Below are positions 37,465 through 51,161 of a DNA stretch of 64,000 nucleotides, piece after piece. The notes under the pieces are model-generated. The model worked only from the letters and a program-made list of their open reading frames with translations, was not told the origin of the DNA and searched no databases. Origin of the DNA: Paramecium octaurelia. Taxonomy: Eukaryota; Ciliophora; Oligohymenophorea; Peniculida; Parameciidae. A program made the position numbers and the translations under genes. Positions within the stretch are counted from its first letter, which is position 1. Each line of letters starts with the position of its first letter. The stretch spans positions 340,146 through 404,145 of the forward strand of contig CAJJDP010000065.1 of NCBI GenBank assembly GCA_905182995.1, written 5' to 3'.

Positions 37465-39058
37465 TCATATTCCATCCTGAGTAGATTGGTTAACCTAAGT
37501 AGCTTCTTCTTCCTCTTCTTCCTTGGGTAATTTCACTCTAGAGAAGCAGATTGCCGCAGCCAAAAATGACAGAAAGAGCAATAAACATCCATAGAAGGCT
37601 TGAGTTCTAATGATGATTAGGAGATGTCATTTTTACTTATTTTGGTCATGAGTTATTACTGAAAGAATCTCACCGAAAACGAAACTCCATATATGCACAC
37701 CAGCCAGTAAAAAGCCTACTGCTATAGTTTGATTAATAGGATGCAGGACTTTGCATGCTAATTCAAGTTGTAATGGTATGCAAGGGATCACAAAAAAGCC
37801 AAGAACCTATAAAACTAAATTAGAATACTGAATAGCATATCAACACAAGAGGCAGACTTTCAGTCATCAAGGCAAAGTAACTCAAACCCAAACTAGCTAA
37901 AACAGGGATCAAATTGAACAAAACTATTTTCTTATGATTCAAGTGATATTTTCTGATTAATATGGAGTACATGACTGAACTAACAAATCCACATACGATG
38001 GGAGAACTTTCTGAAACGTAAAAAGGTACATAATTTACATATGAAGCTGGTTTATGAGGGAGTGAAACCAAAGGGATTAAAAAGGTATGAAATAACAACA
38101 GCCAAAGCATGAAATCCACCCATCAATAGACTATAACAGACGAAAAGCAAGAGCTATAATGATATAATATATGAAATACAAAATTTTTATTCTTTGCTGT
38201 GATCTTCAAGGATTACATGTATGTAAACTCATCTCTATATTTATTGATTGGACCAGGTGGAGTAGGGGGACTTGGTCTAAAGAATAGAATGGCAGGAATT
38301 AAAATAGCACTAAAGATTTCTAATTCAATAACCATCAGTTCTCCTGTTAGCCATTTACCGTTATCAGGATCCGTTTCATATTGATAACCCTTGAATATTT
38401 AGCCTGGCACTATCACACTTTATGAGAAATATGTTGTATGATGTACCCAAAAACACTTGAACATGTGATGATGAATGAGAAGGCGATCATAACGGTAGTC
38501 TTATCCTCGGGTCTGAACCATTCTTTTGCAACATTGGCTTAAATGTTGATAATGAAGGGTCTCCCCATTCCTGCAATAAGGGATCCCAAAATAACAGTGT
38601 AAAATCTATATTATAGTGAAACTATACAACCTCTCAGTGATAATGGTGGCTGTTCTTATTAATGCGCCTAGCAATGTTAATGCACATCCAATTTTGAGAC
38701 TAACCGAAATATCTGTTTGATTGACAATAAATGTTTCTGATTTTAAGATTGATTGAATTACAGACAAAAGTCAACAGTGGGTGCATTAATAGAAATCCAT
38801 TGGCAGCTAATGAAACAACAAATGTTGGGATATCATAAACTGCTGCCAAAACTGATGCGATTGGATTGCAAGTTGAAAACATCATAGATGAACAGATCTT
38901 TAAATTAAAAATTCAAATACAGTGGAGAATGCAAAAAAGGATGCCATTATATATCTCCTTGTGTAGACTTTATATTCTTCAATTTATTCATTGATTTCTG
39001 GTTTGGCCAAATGAACCATAGCCATTTCCATTTCCATTTCATTTGATTTTTAATCCAT
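37465..39058 (-). CDS. MFS transporter, FLVCR/SLC49-like, 461 aa
   Basis: ATG 39058 is followed by eight small introns: 38898-38920, 38737-38761, 38606-38630, 38390-38418, 38154-38179, 38011-38038, 37807-37828 and 37607-37636. With all removed the frame is exact. There are about twelve TM helices. Landmarks: RRYIMASFFAFST, GALIRTATI, GSLIAGMGRPFIINIQANVA then KEWFRPEDKTTVM, which is the SLC49 loop 4/TM5 pattern, and an inter-domain Pro-rich loop (PSPPTPPGP). The C-terminal tail is acidic (KEEEEEATQ). The family moves heme, choline or related solutes; the substrate is unknown here. The intron density is unusual for the window. Confidence 0.85.
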
Positions 39059-39236
39059 TAATTATAAAAATAAATAGAACAATTTTATAGAGGTAGAATA
39101 TTTTTGATAATTAATATGTAGAAATTGGTTAGACAGGATAAATTTTTGATGAATGAACAATTACAGTAGATAAAAAGATGCTGCACTTTAGAAGACGCTC
39201 CTTAACACTCAAACATAAAGTTTTGCTACTAAGAGA

Positions 39237-39494
39237 ATGCTGAGAGATCTCAGTATCTTTAATTAGGAGACTCTTCCTACAGTTGGAGTTACTACTAGAC
39301 CCCTATAAAACCAGCTATACACTTGGCATGCGAACATTAAAGGCCCAGTTCGAACTGCTTTTGAAGGTGGTATATTTCACCTTGAAATAATAATACCCTA
39401 AAATTATCCATATTAACCACCCAGAGTAACAACTTTTACTAAAATACCTCATCCTAATTTATTTTACTCGCTGATATCAAACAGGCCGTCCTGA
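39237..39494 (+). pseudogene. Ubiquitin-conjugating (E2) enzyme fragment
   Basis: The frame from ATG 39237 reads LRDLSIFNQETLP, NQLYTWHANIKGPVRTAFEG, GIFHLEIIIPQNYPYQPPRV and FTKIPHPNLF: the first two thirds of a UBC fold up to HPN. It then leaves homology and hits TGA before any active-site cysteine. The plus frame just upstream (ATG near 39117) is open but unrelated. Because the catalytic half is missing it is probably a relic; a longer gene with a missed intron remains possible but I could not find the cysteine block downstream. Confidence 0.6.
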
Positions 39495-39566
39495 CTGCCA
39501 ATAATTTTAAATGTCCTGGTTGTAAACATTGTGGAAAATTATCCTTGTGGCCTGAATTTAACGAAA

Positions 39567-40230
39567 ATGAATCGAAAAGCATTAAGAAAGAATGAAACAC
39601 TTAAGCAATTGAATCTCGTCGATAATCTAATTGGATTCGATGGAGCCAAAAAATTCGGAACAACATTCAGTATCAATTAGACTCTAGAATTTGTGGATTT
39701 AGGGCAATAATAGAATTAGAAACAAGGGGTTATTTTTGATTACTGAGGGATTAAGTGAGAACAAATAATCAAAGATGTCTACTTTTGGTTTAAGATTTAA
39801 TTTCTTATCTGAGGATGCCATATTAAATTTGATCAAGAGAACAACCTTAAAAGAGACCTTTATCATGAATAATTCCATTACTGATTATGGTTTGTATTGT
39901 TTGAAGGAAGGATATGATGAGTTAAATTCAAAATGTTAGAATAGATTTGTTCTATAAGTTAAGTTTAATCTAGGAAAGCAGACTCGAAAGAACTGTTTGG
40001 ATTCAACCAGCCATTTAAATCCCAAAAATTCTTTACTACTTCAATGAACATCAAGTTGGAGTCATTCTAGATGTAAGAAATAGAAAGGGATAGAAGTATT
40101 TTGCTGATCCTAAAAGTTTGAATAAATCCTTAGCTTTATCGTCAACAAATTAAGCATATATTAGCAATAAAAAATTTTAAATTTATAAGGCTGGAACAGG
40201 AAACTTTATATGTATATATATTAAACTATT
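39567..40230 (+). pseudogene. Leucine-rich-repeat gene relic
   Basis: ATG 39567 gives ALRKNETLKQLNLVDN, then FVDLG, a ribonuclease-inhibitor type LRR. The frame then shifts: NNRIRNKGLFLITEGLSEN continues the next repeats in another frame, and LRFNFLSEDAILNLI .. NNSITDYGL in a further one, ending at TGA 40045-40047. A last open stretch (VGVILDVRNRKGQKYFADP) runs to about 40230. At least two frame changes are not explained by intron-like sequence, so I call it a pseudogene of an LRR protein. Confidence 0.6.
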
Positions 40231-40652
40231 ATGATTAGAGAAGAGAAAAAAAAGGTAGGGGAAAAGAAACCTAAAAGCTTTTAAAAAAATAAAATACTAA
40301 GAATAAACGTATGAGCCTAATGGATTTGTGAGAATTTGATTATATCAATTACATTTAAAATTATATATTAAGATAGCATTAATATAATTTTTAACACATT
40401 TCTTAAAATAATGTAATTGAAAAATTAAATATATTTTATTATAAGATGAATTAAGAAGGTGTTGTGGATTTCTTAAAACAAAAACCTTAAAGCCTTCTTT
40501 AATACAATAATTAAAAAGGATCATATCGTCCAAAGAGTTAATATAAATACTGTAATCAACAATAATCTTAATTGCGTCCCCCATCATCGTAACTTCAGAG
40601 TGTTAGTGGAGCTGTAAAACATAAGTAATTTATTCACAAAAAGAACAATCTG
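40231..40652. other. Spacer, no supported gene
   Basis: A minus-strand frame from 40587 (MMGDAIKIIVDYSIYIN) is open for about 80 codons but becomes AT-rich and featureless. I cannot tell whether it is a gene fragment. Promoter sequence for the SAXO gene should lie in the right part. Confidence 0.4.
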
Positions 40653-41691
40653 ATGATGAATAGGTAGTCTCATACTCAATTCCAGCAGTAATAACATGAA
40701 GATCACAATTGTTATGAAATCACTCCCTAACTATTATCGGAAATAAGTATAGATGATCCCATTTGGAAACGAATTCTTCCAGACAATCTGACTCTGAATG
40801 AGAAACAACTCATACAATTACTCGATGAAAATACAGATTATTTTTATCATAACTTAAAGTTGTGTGCTTGTTTCAAATGCACTTGTGGAAGATGCAAATG
40901 TGATGCTAGTACTTAAGTCAAACTCAAACTCAATGGAGTTTTCTTAACAAATTATGATAAAGATTTTGTAACCAATCACAAATCACAAAAAAGTGTAACA
41001 AATCCACTCAATTAAAAAACATACGATACCAATTTTATGGATCAAAAATCTATAAATTTGAAATCTCTCTATTAATAAGATTATCAATAATAACCTCTTG
41101 AATTTTAACCAAATCTTAAAAAACATTCTAATCAATAAATTGGATCTGTGTCCAATCTAACAAGTTACAGAGTATTTTTCTAATTCTAACTTAGTCTAAT
41201 TACAATGATTGGGGCACTAATTATCATAAATTTACTCCTTTCCCTCATATAAGCACTAGTCCTGACATTAAATTTATTGGCACCTCCCAATACAAAGACT
41301 CGTATATGTCTCCAAACAGATGGAGCATTAATAATGCACATTATTTCAAGACTTCTTTGTAAACAATTTCTCCATATTATAGAACACCTATACCAACTGG
41401 ATAATTTGAAGGATAAACTACACATAAAACTAGTTTCATTCCATACTCAACATCTCATAAATCATAGATTGATCGACAACACGTATTGAATATTGAACAA
41501 TTTAGGTTTACGAAAAGATACCTACTTTTGAAGGATAATTTATATCAACAGAAATGCATGATTACATCCAATAAGAGGATAAAAATTGTCCAGCCAAATA
41601 ATTTTAAAAAATATTTCGTTAATAAATGGCAGATAAACTTTTCAAAAAAAAATAACAATTCCTCAAAAATTAAATGTAATAAAATTATTGA
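40653..41691 (+). CDS. SAXO: SAXO-type stabiliser of axonemal microtubules, 330 aa
   Basis: ATG 40653, with introns 41172-41194 and 41483-41505 (23 nt each), gives an exact frame. Residues about 80-95 hold LCACFKCTCGRCKCD, the Cys-rich N-terminal microtubule-targeting motif of FAM154/SAXO. Downstream come degenerate Mn-type repeats: FIGTSQYKDSYMSP, FKTSLQTISPYYRTP, FEGQTTHKTSFIPY and IPTFEGQFISTEMHDY. These proteins line the lumen of doublet microtubules and basal bodies and protect them from depolymerisation. The Cys motif is usually within the first 30 residues; here an N-terminal Gln-rich extension precedes it. The stop is 25 bp from the convergent DnaJ stop. Confidence 0.82.
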
Positions 41692-41716
41692 TATTTAAAA
41701 GAATATACACACACAA

Positions 41717-42479
41717 TCAATGTTATTATTTTTTTTTCTTTTTTTTTTATCCTTCATATTATAATTCAGGTCTTCTTTAATTATCTTATATTTCGTATTT
41801 TTTCTAAGTGATTTTACCATTTTCATTTCTTTTTTCGATTACAGTAGTTTTACCTCCATTTTTGATAGTCTCTTTAGTTACTGTAACTTATTTGCCATTG
41901 CTTAAATAAATTAATATTTCTACATAAATTATGTGGTTGTTGATATTGATTTTGAATAACCACCCTAATTATTATCAAAAAAGGGAGGGTCGATGAAATT
42001 GTTTACCATAGATCCAAAAATAGAGTAAGTGTTCTTCTTCTTCTACTTCTTTCTTCTTCTATTCTCTAATATGAAAAATTCATCATCATCTGATCCGAAC
42101 AGAAGATCTCCAGAACAAAAGAAATTATTAAATATCTCAAAAGGATCAAATGTAAAAAACGCAAAATCACCTTCCTCTTCATGTTAATGGATTTATTCCT
42201 CCATTCTATAAATACTAGAAATAATATTCTACCCTTAATGACCATATTGATCATAAAATTTTCTCTTTTCTATATCCGATAGAATAGAATAAGCCTCTCC
42301 TATTTGTTTGAACATTTCTTGAGCCTTCTCTTTATTTTCTGGATTTTTATCCTATAATATTATATAAACAATACAGGATGCCATTGCAATGCTAATTTTC
42401 TGTATTATTTTTTGATTTCATCCGGAGTAGCTGTTCTACTTATTCCAAGTGTCACATAATAACACTCTTTTTGTATCAT
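41717..42479 (-). CDS. DNAJB: DnaJ subfamily B co-chaperone, 229 aa
   Basis: ATG 42479, with introns 42352-42374, 42206-42232 and 41901-41923. The J domain covers residues 5-70: [31 protein letters not shown] (HPD intact) and [21 protein letters not shown] Phe/Asp-rich segment ([16 protein letters not shown]) and a C-terminal beta block ([18 protein letters not shown]) follow, the layout of DNAJB2/B6/B7-type proteins. It ends with a Lys-rich tail. It should stimulate Hsp70 ATPase. No zinc finger is present. Confidence 0.88.
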
Positions 42480-42725
42480 TTCCTTAAATAAAAAAATATT
42501 AGAATGCCATATTTTTATTATAAAACTTCATTCGAATTTTCTAGAATTCAAAATTTAAGTTATATTATGAATTTAATTTAACCTAATTAAACATCCAGTA
42601 TAATACATGAAAACTATATATATAGATTGTCTTTTAGATAACCTTTCGTAAAAGTACTTATATATTATCATATATGAAAAATTTTAATTATAACATTATT
42701 TTTTAAATAATTTTTGATTATTTTC

Positions 42726-44205
42726 TCAATCTTTTAAATCAACATAATTCTTTTTGCTTTAAAATAGATTTTGTATTTCATTTTTTGTTAAACCTTTTGT
42801 TTCAAAAAAAAAGAAATAAAACATAATTTCCAATAATAAGCATACCGCTGCAAATATCCCAAAATTGAATTGTAGACTCAATTATTCAACAATGATGGGA
42901 AAGATTTGGGCCAAAGCTGCACAACTAAGCCAATTAATAAAAGTGACTAATGATATTCCTTTGGTTGGTAGGACTTCTGATAGATAGACCCAAAACACAG
43001 GGCCCAAAGAAAGACTATACGAAATGACATAGATAACTAGAAACACTAGATTGAATATCTAATAGTATTGTTCCTAATTTTCACCTGATGACTAGATCGA
43101 GATGATTACACAAATGAATGTTAATGATATTAAACAGAATGCATTACCAATTAATAAGACAATTCTTCTCCCTGCTCTATTAATCATAATACTGCTGAAT
43201 ATAGAAGCTGTAATACTTACTAAACCATTTGTAACATTTGCTAAATTTATTAATGTAGTGTTATCATTTGTCATGGCACCAATAATAGCACCAGCATAAA
43301 AGTTTACAGCATTAATTCCAGCAAATTATTATAACACTCCGAAGATCATACAGAGAATCATGCTTTTTCTATACCATTTACTAAATAGGTCTTTAATGCT
43401 TTGATTCTCGTCCTACATGTTCTGTTTGATTTAGAGTAGTAATTCTTGGATTTCTTGATCTGTAGTCGTACTTGGATAGGAACTTTAAATTTATAATATT
43501 GCTTTTTCATCATTTCCATTTTTCACTTATTCAAATGGCAAATTTGATCTCAAAATGGAAAGCATGCCAAAAAGGCGAATAATGCAGGGAATAGCTGTAA
43601 ACATGAAAATAATTTTCCAATTGTTAAATCCTAAATATCCATAATCTTAATCCACATTATATTCAGAGGCTGGCTATCCGATAAATATCCATTAGACTGC
43701 AAAACCTAATGTTAAACCTACCATCATTAGGCATGGACCCAGTCCAACAAATATTCCCACGTTGTTTAGAGGCACAAAATGATAGATGTATTGAATGACT
43801 AAAGCGCTATTCAACCCTGTCAAAAATCCTTATAAGGTTCTACATAGTATTAAAACACTTAAGCTTTGTATTGTGAATAACAATCCTATGCAGATTCCAA
43901 TTATGTCAAAGAGAATGAAGGTATTTCGATAATTGAGCCTGTTTACTATCATCGCTACAAATTTATGGCATTATTATTTTACATGACACTAAGGCTGCAA
44001 CTGCTGCCCCGATTGGAAGGGATGCATTTATGAAACCTTCGATGACACTCTTGTTGGGGGAATTCTTATATTCCAACACATATGCAATAGAATCCTAAGT
44101 AATTGCGTAATATGTGAGAGCATAACCAATATAAAGGTATCCCATGGTTATGAACAGAACTTTGCATAAAAGATCACAAAAGAGTGTATTATCTTATTTA
44201 CTCAT
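42726..44205 (-). CDS. MFS sugar-porter family transporter, 483 aa
   Basis: ATG 44205, single intron 43955-43982 (28 nt). About twelve TM helices are present. Landmarks: GFINASLPIGAAVAAL in TM2, a NYRNTFILFD loop, CRTLQGFLTGLNSALVIQYI in TM4, FAGINAVNFYAGAI in TM7 (QQxAGINAxxxYxxxI pattern), NRAGRRIVLLIG after TM8, and SLGPVFWVYLSEVLPTKG in TM10 (GPxxWxxxxEIxPxxxR). FFETKGL after TM12 is the sugar-porter PETKG box with Phe for Pro. The substrate is likely a hexose, polyol or myo-inositol. The TM2 GR[K/R] loop is modified to VNRLNYR. Confidence 0.9.
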
Positions 44206-44234
44206 TATTATGAATTTGATGTTATCATTAATAT

Positions 44235-45863
<1,629 letters not shown>

Positions 45864-45997
45864 TATTAATATAATTTTATTTATAGTATTTACTAAGTAA
45901 TATTATTTATTAGCATTATTGCAAACCACCTCCAAACAATCTCGATCCAAAATTACTTAATTATTTCTTCGATATTCTTATTATCATATAAATATTA

Positions 45998-46686
45998 ATG
46001 GAAACAGAATCTAAAATATAACAAAGCCTTTTGATTTTGCGATAAGTCTCCCCTCCTGTATTCGGATCAATGCATCACAACAGAACTCCTAATTTGGACT
46101 AATTGGACTAGCTTGCATAAATCTCAGTAATGAGGAGAAAGAAATCAAATGATCCCCACAAAACCGAACCCATCTACAGTGACATCCGCAGTAAATCATT
46201 CATAAAATTAGGAACATACATCTAAATAGAAAGAAGAAATCAATAAAATAATTAAAACTAAGTAACCCTCATTGCCATACTTGCCCAAAAAACAAAAAGA
46301 ATTTTATAATAAATGGTACATACCTTATGATTAGAGGTATCTTCAAAAGCCTGATGTAGTGGAATAGTAGTATTAAGGTATCTATGTCTATCATCAACTA
46401 TTAGATGAATTGCACTTTTATAAAAATATGCATAATATGTATGTACAGTATAATCCATTCGATCAAAAGCTACCTGATGATCTTATCAAAAAGATTGGTT
46501 ACAAAGAGAGGACAGAAGCACTCAAAGAAATATTGAAAGGTCAGAAGTAGATAATTGAATTTAAAAGGTTTTTATTCATGATCATTACTTAGGAATTTAG
46601 AAAAAGAAAGATAGAGAGTTCCTGAATTTATAAAATAATTAGTAGACTCTGATAAAAAAAAATAAAAAAAAAAGTCATACTCATGA
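45998..46686 (+). CDS. Unassigned helical protein, 214 aa
   Basis: ATG 45998, introns 46316-46334 (19 nt) and 46568-46592 (25 nt), TGA 46684-46686; the frame closes exactly. The first 75 residues are basic and Ser/Pro/Asn-rich (SPPVFGSMHHNRTP, MRRKKSNDPHKTE). The rest is alpha-helical (EALKEILKGQKQIIEFKRNL) and ends with a Lys-rich tail. One conserved-looking core is YNPFDQKLPDDLIKKIGYKE. I know no family. It is divergent from the CDPK gene with a 134-bp gap. An open minus-strand stretch over 46258-46458 is a shadow of this gene. Confidence 0.6.
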
Positions 46687-46922
46687 AATTTTTTAATATT
46701 TATTTCATTATTCACAAACTGTTTCAACAATTATAATCCAATTTATACAAATATATAATTAGGAATTTGTCTCTACCCTTTTAGTCTCTGATTATTTGCA
46801 CTTTCAATGGGTGAAATTAAGTGATATATTATTGTCAATATTTCTTATGACTTTTATATAAAGTTTAATTAAATTTAATTAAAGTTGATAAAAAGATAAT
46901 TTGTTTAATTATAAAATAATAA

Positions 46923-48824
46923 TCAATTATCATCTTCAACATCATCATGTTCCTCATCATCTTCTTTTATGATGGGCTATGTAACTGGATCAGTAATTAA
47001 AGTAGTAGAGAAGATTAATTCAAATAAATTTTTTTAATCTTAAATATGCTTCTTTTTGTTGAGAGGAGGTGGGAACATAGGATCAATAGCAATTCGGATT
47101 GAATTTTCAATTAGATGTGAAATCAGTCTAGCTAAAAGTGGACAACATGTTTCCAAACAAGGATTAGTATTCACTTCGATAAGCCAAGGTTTCATATCTT
47201 AATCAATCATATAATCTAATCCAAATAACTCAAAAGTGTAAAAATGGCGATTTGGATCTAAGTGTTGATATGTGGCTTTTACAATATCAGTACTTAATTT
47301 TTTAAGTTATTCAATTATTATTGAAAAATTGTAATTATGATTATCCTGTAAGTATTTTTAAAATTCATTAAAAGACACCTAAATTAGATAATATTTAATT
47401 ACTTTGTTGCCAGTTTCATATCTTCCATAATTTTAATTCTTCTTCTAAACTGCATCATTGGTTAAATGAGTAAATTTGTCTTCCACATCATCCAATGAGA
47501 ACTCTTTACAACTGGTTCTGATATACCCCTCTTGATACCAATAGGCTTTGAATTTATTATTGATGCTGGTCATCAATATATAGCATCTAATATCAAACTT
47601 TCTTTTATTGTAGAGAAGAGGTTTCTCCATGTACTTTTGAACAATAAAAGTCTTTTTCATTCCATTATGATGATTAGTGGATTGAGAAATAATTGATTTT
47701 ACCTTTTGGATTGAATTTGCAACTTAAATACCGTTCCCTCTATTCGATGATTCTCCTGGTTTTACTATCCATAGATTTACATTCTATGTTTAAGCATACT
47801 ATTCAAATTCTAAGTAAGCAGGATCATTTGGACCTGTTTAGACATGATACGTAAGAGGTATAAATTAAAAGGGATCCTCATTTCGAGAAATATAGTAATT
47901 TTTCATATTATAAAAGAGGGCCTTTTTATTGCACACTTAAAAATTACATTCTAAATGATTATGTACTTTCAAACTAGCACTCTAATGAAATATCGAGTAT
48001 TCTGAGTCTTCAATTTTATATTTCAATTTGTCGTTTACTTATTTCTTCTACAATTTACTAAATACAGCCAACTCTAATTGCTACTTTTACAATTGTTCAT
48101 AATGTGCTTATTTTCGTAATTATGTCCAATAGAAATTCATGTCTTCACTAGGTTAATCAATCAGTATCCACCATGGTCTTTATTTCAAACTCTATCTGAT
48201 CAATATTCCATTATTACCCTTAGTCACAAATGCCTTATAGATGGCTCTATCGGGAGGTTAAACACTTAAATTATTTGATAGTGCTATAAGAATTGGAAAT
48301 TCATTTTATTCAAATATTACATTACTATCCTCGTTTTTAGAAGTTATTGCTCTCTTAATTGAAAATTATTTTTAAGGAATCAGTCTAATATCTTTCTTAC
48401 TTCTTTCCTAAGAATGTGATTCAGTAGGTGTATCGATAAAACTTTTTTTTACGAATAGTTTCATCTCACTTGCTTTTCTGGTTTAAACTTCTATTTTTGG
48501 GGGATAGGAAATAACAGTTGGTAGAAATTAAGGAGTGCATTAAGAACAGGTTTTCAATTATTGTTGTTATTCTTATTATTTATTAATGAGTTCGACAAAT
48601 TGTTGAAACCCTTTGAGTTTTATTGCATTCACTTTCGGCTGATGTTATCGAATAGGTTATTAAAAGGCAACATCTTGAAATTTCTAATTGCCCTTTATAT
48701 ATAAAAATTCCAAATCAGGTTTCAGCATCAAATTATAAATATAATAATAATTGCCAGTTCTATAATAATTATACTCTATAAAGATAATATCACAATTCCT
48801 TTAAAATACTTTATTTTCATTCAT
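46923..48824 (-). CDS. TTLL: Tubulin tyrosine ligase-like (TTLL) enzyme, 625 aa
   Basis: ATG 48824 (MNENKVFQRNCDIIFIEYNY), one 24-nt intron near the YETGNK..SFNEFQKYLQ joint. TTL domain: ALFYNMKNYY .. PLTYHV, LWIVKPGESSNRGNGI (ATP-grasp loop), FIVQKYMEKPLL, KFDIRCYILMTS, EDKFTHLTNDAVQKK, then LFGLDYMIDQDMKPWLIEVN and TNPCLET, the catalytic Glu/Asn block. The C-terminus is very acidic. LIEVNTNPCLE and the RCYILMTS run fit the TTLL3/8-like glycylase or related ciliate groups, but I cannot assign the modification type. It should modify axonemal tubulin tails. The N-terminal 330 residues are Gln-rich. Confidence 0.88.
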
Positions 48825-48975
48825 CTTTGTCTTAAAGAAGCGCAATATGCTTAATTGATCTCTAGTTATGATTCTTATTATAGTAGTTTGGGTAAATCAT
48901 ATTGAATATCACTTCTTATGTTCAATTAAGATTTATAAATTTATGGATTTATTTTCCCTATTTTATATCAAAATT

Positions 48976-49305
48976 TCATTCATCTTCATCATACTCTTAT
49001 TATCTATCACTATCCTTAAGTTGTTGGAATTTCTTGAATTCTTTAAATCTTGATAACCAATTTTCTATTATTCTTTTAGATTGTAGATTTATCGATAAAT
49101 TATTAGAATCACGAATTATATAATAAGCATTAAACTGTTATGTATCATAAAGCTTGTATATCTCCATGTATCTATCTTCTTTTTATAATTGAATTTGAAA
49201 TGTATCTAGTGATGATTCTTATCTTTATTCAATTTATATGGAAAAAGGGTTAAATTTGCCTAACTTAATATCTATTAGATAATGAATTTTTTTTTTTTTT
49301 TTCAT
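48976..49305 (-). CDS. Small basic/helical protein, 109 aa, starting at a poly-A run
   Basis: ATG 49305 is followed directly by 16 A residues on the coding strand, giving Met-Lys5, and the frame is open to TGA 48976-48978. Content: IHYLIDIKLGKFNPFS, IQLQKEDRYMEIYKLYDTQQ, NLQSKRIIENWLSRFKEF, then an acidic end. It lies in tandem 151 bp upstream of the TTLL gene. It could be a small partner, or the lost 5' portion of that gene if a stop or intron is misread; I found no intron that would join them. Frame integrity depends on the exact length of the A16 run. Confidence 0.5.
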
Positions 49306-49430
49306 ATAAAGAAAGGAGGTGATTAATTTCAAACTTATACGATTTTTAATCATTTTTGTCAATCATTTAATGAAGATTATTATAATTTTTTTGAAATAGA
49401 TAATAAAAATTGATTATATTTCATTTATAA

Positions 49431-51161
49431 TGATTCCTTAGTAATGCATTTAAAGGTCTATCAGATTCAAAATATTTACTATATCTAGAACTTTAATCAG
49501 ATGGATATAGTCTTTTCCAACCTCTACTTCGTTTCATTTCTTCTTCTGTCTCTTTTATGATATATTTTTCAAATTCCTATTGATGTTTCTTAACATCATA
49601 ATTGCTTTAGTTTCTAACATACGATAAATCTTATGAAAATCTTTAGTCCTTTAATCATAATGAAGATTACTAATGGTACTATTCCTATAAGCGTGAATAG
49701 ATCTGCTAGCATTTCTCCTTTTATTTTGAGATCCAAAGGAGCATCAATATTCAGTGAAGGTGAAAAATTGACTTCCAAAAGCCAAGGTTTCAAAAACTAA
49801 TCCACCAAAACATCAAATCCAAATAAGGAAAAGCAATTAGATCTGAATGGCACATTCATTTCGCATGCCTAAAATATGGCACTCTCAACGCTAATGATTG
49901 TCTTAATTATTAGATCCTCTATTCTTTCAAAGATTTGTTACTAAATCATTTTAATTAAATACTTCATTTATTTTGTTTAATTTTAAATATTCGCGTAATG
50001 CCAACAAACTCCACTTACTACCTAAATAATCTAAAGTTGGATCCTAATTGGCTACAAAATTAGGTGAATCTTTATTCACAGAATAATTAGTCAAGTGTAC
50101 GAATCTATTCTACTTTACAGAATCAGGATTATAGGCTTCGGTTGCGAATCTTGCCAATCCGTCTTAATACACATATATTCTCAATGGATTTATACAAGTA
50201 ATAGCTACATAAATTCTCAAATCAAATTTTAGATTATTTATCAATAGTGGTTTATCAATATAATGTGAAACGACATATGAATTATTGGAATTCTATTTAT
50301 TTAATATCTTAAAATAGTTCAGAATATGAATTTACATCTTGTATCTTATCGGTAATGAATATGCCTTTGCCTTGAGAACTAGCATGTGGTTTGCATATGT
50401 AGACAGGATTGTTATTTTTAATTTTCTCATGTTCCTCTAAAAAATAACTCATCTCTGCTGGCAATATGTATGTCTTTGGGATAAAATTAAAATTGATAAA
50501 TCCATGATTTATTTACATTTTTGAAATGTTACGGTGCATTAAATCTTTTCGAGTCATTTCATAAGATTTTGGAAAATGACATACTTTTTAATAAGCAAAT
50601 AAATTTGTATAAATTTCTGATCTTATTGCACATGAAGACCAATACAAAGTCCAATTTTTATCATTGTTTTCTTTGAAGCCGTTCTCTTCCAATAATCCTT
50701 TTACCAATTTTATTGGACTGCTTCCAAATTTATAATAGTAACCAACATCCTTTTTATTAACATTCATACATTTATTATTATGTCAGTGCTTCCAGAATAG
50801 GGCTTAAAAGTTAAATATCTGGTCATTGGAGTTAAAAAGGAATTAGTGTCTTTGGCTTATGATTTCGGTTGTTGCTATCGATTTAAACTTGCTGCCTTTC
50901 TTTTGAATTTGTCTGAATTATTATTATAAGTATTCGGAATTGCACTCAATACGTTCAATTATTACTGAATTAGTTAATAAAGAATTACTTTTATTTGAGG
51001 AAGCATAACATTTCCAATACCTGCTTTGGGTCTTGAATTTTGTTAAGCTGATTTACTAATTATTCAAAAACTTTACATTATTGTTCTTAATTACTATTTG
51101 GATGATAGTGTTTGTTTAATAAACTAATAATGTCATCAATTGAATCACTAGGAGAATTCAT
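49431..51161 (-). CDS. TTLL: Second TTLL polyglutamylase-like enzyme, about 533 aa
   Basis: ATG 51161 ([17 protein letters not shown]); at least five introns of 20-31 nt. TTL domain: [26 protein letters not shown] (typical of TTLL4/5/6/13-type enzymes), [127 protein letters not shown]. All ATP-grasp and magnesium-binding positions look intact. It is expected to add glutamates to tubulin in cilia. It is in tandem with, but clearly different from, the TTLL at 46923-48824. The exact exon sum is uncertain by one or two bases. Confidence 0.88.

Noticed and set aside
39237-40230. A functional E2-LRR fusion gene
   Set aside because: The E2 part lacks the catalytic cysteine block and the LRR part changes frame at least twice without intron-like sequence at the changes.
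43102-43299. A plus-strand open stretch with hydrophobic character
   Set aside because: It is the antisense shadow of transmembrane helices of the sugar porter on the minus strand.
46258-46458. A minus-strand open stretch of 66 codons
   Set aside because: It lies antisense to the spliced plus-strand gene 45998-46686, which closes exactly after two introns.
48976-49305. 5' exon of the TTLL gene at 46923-48824
   Set aside because: No GT..AG element of plausible size joins the frames across TGA 48976-48978; kept as a separate small gene with low confidence.
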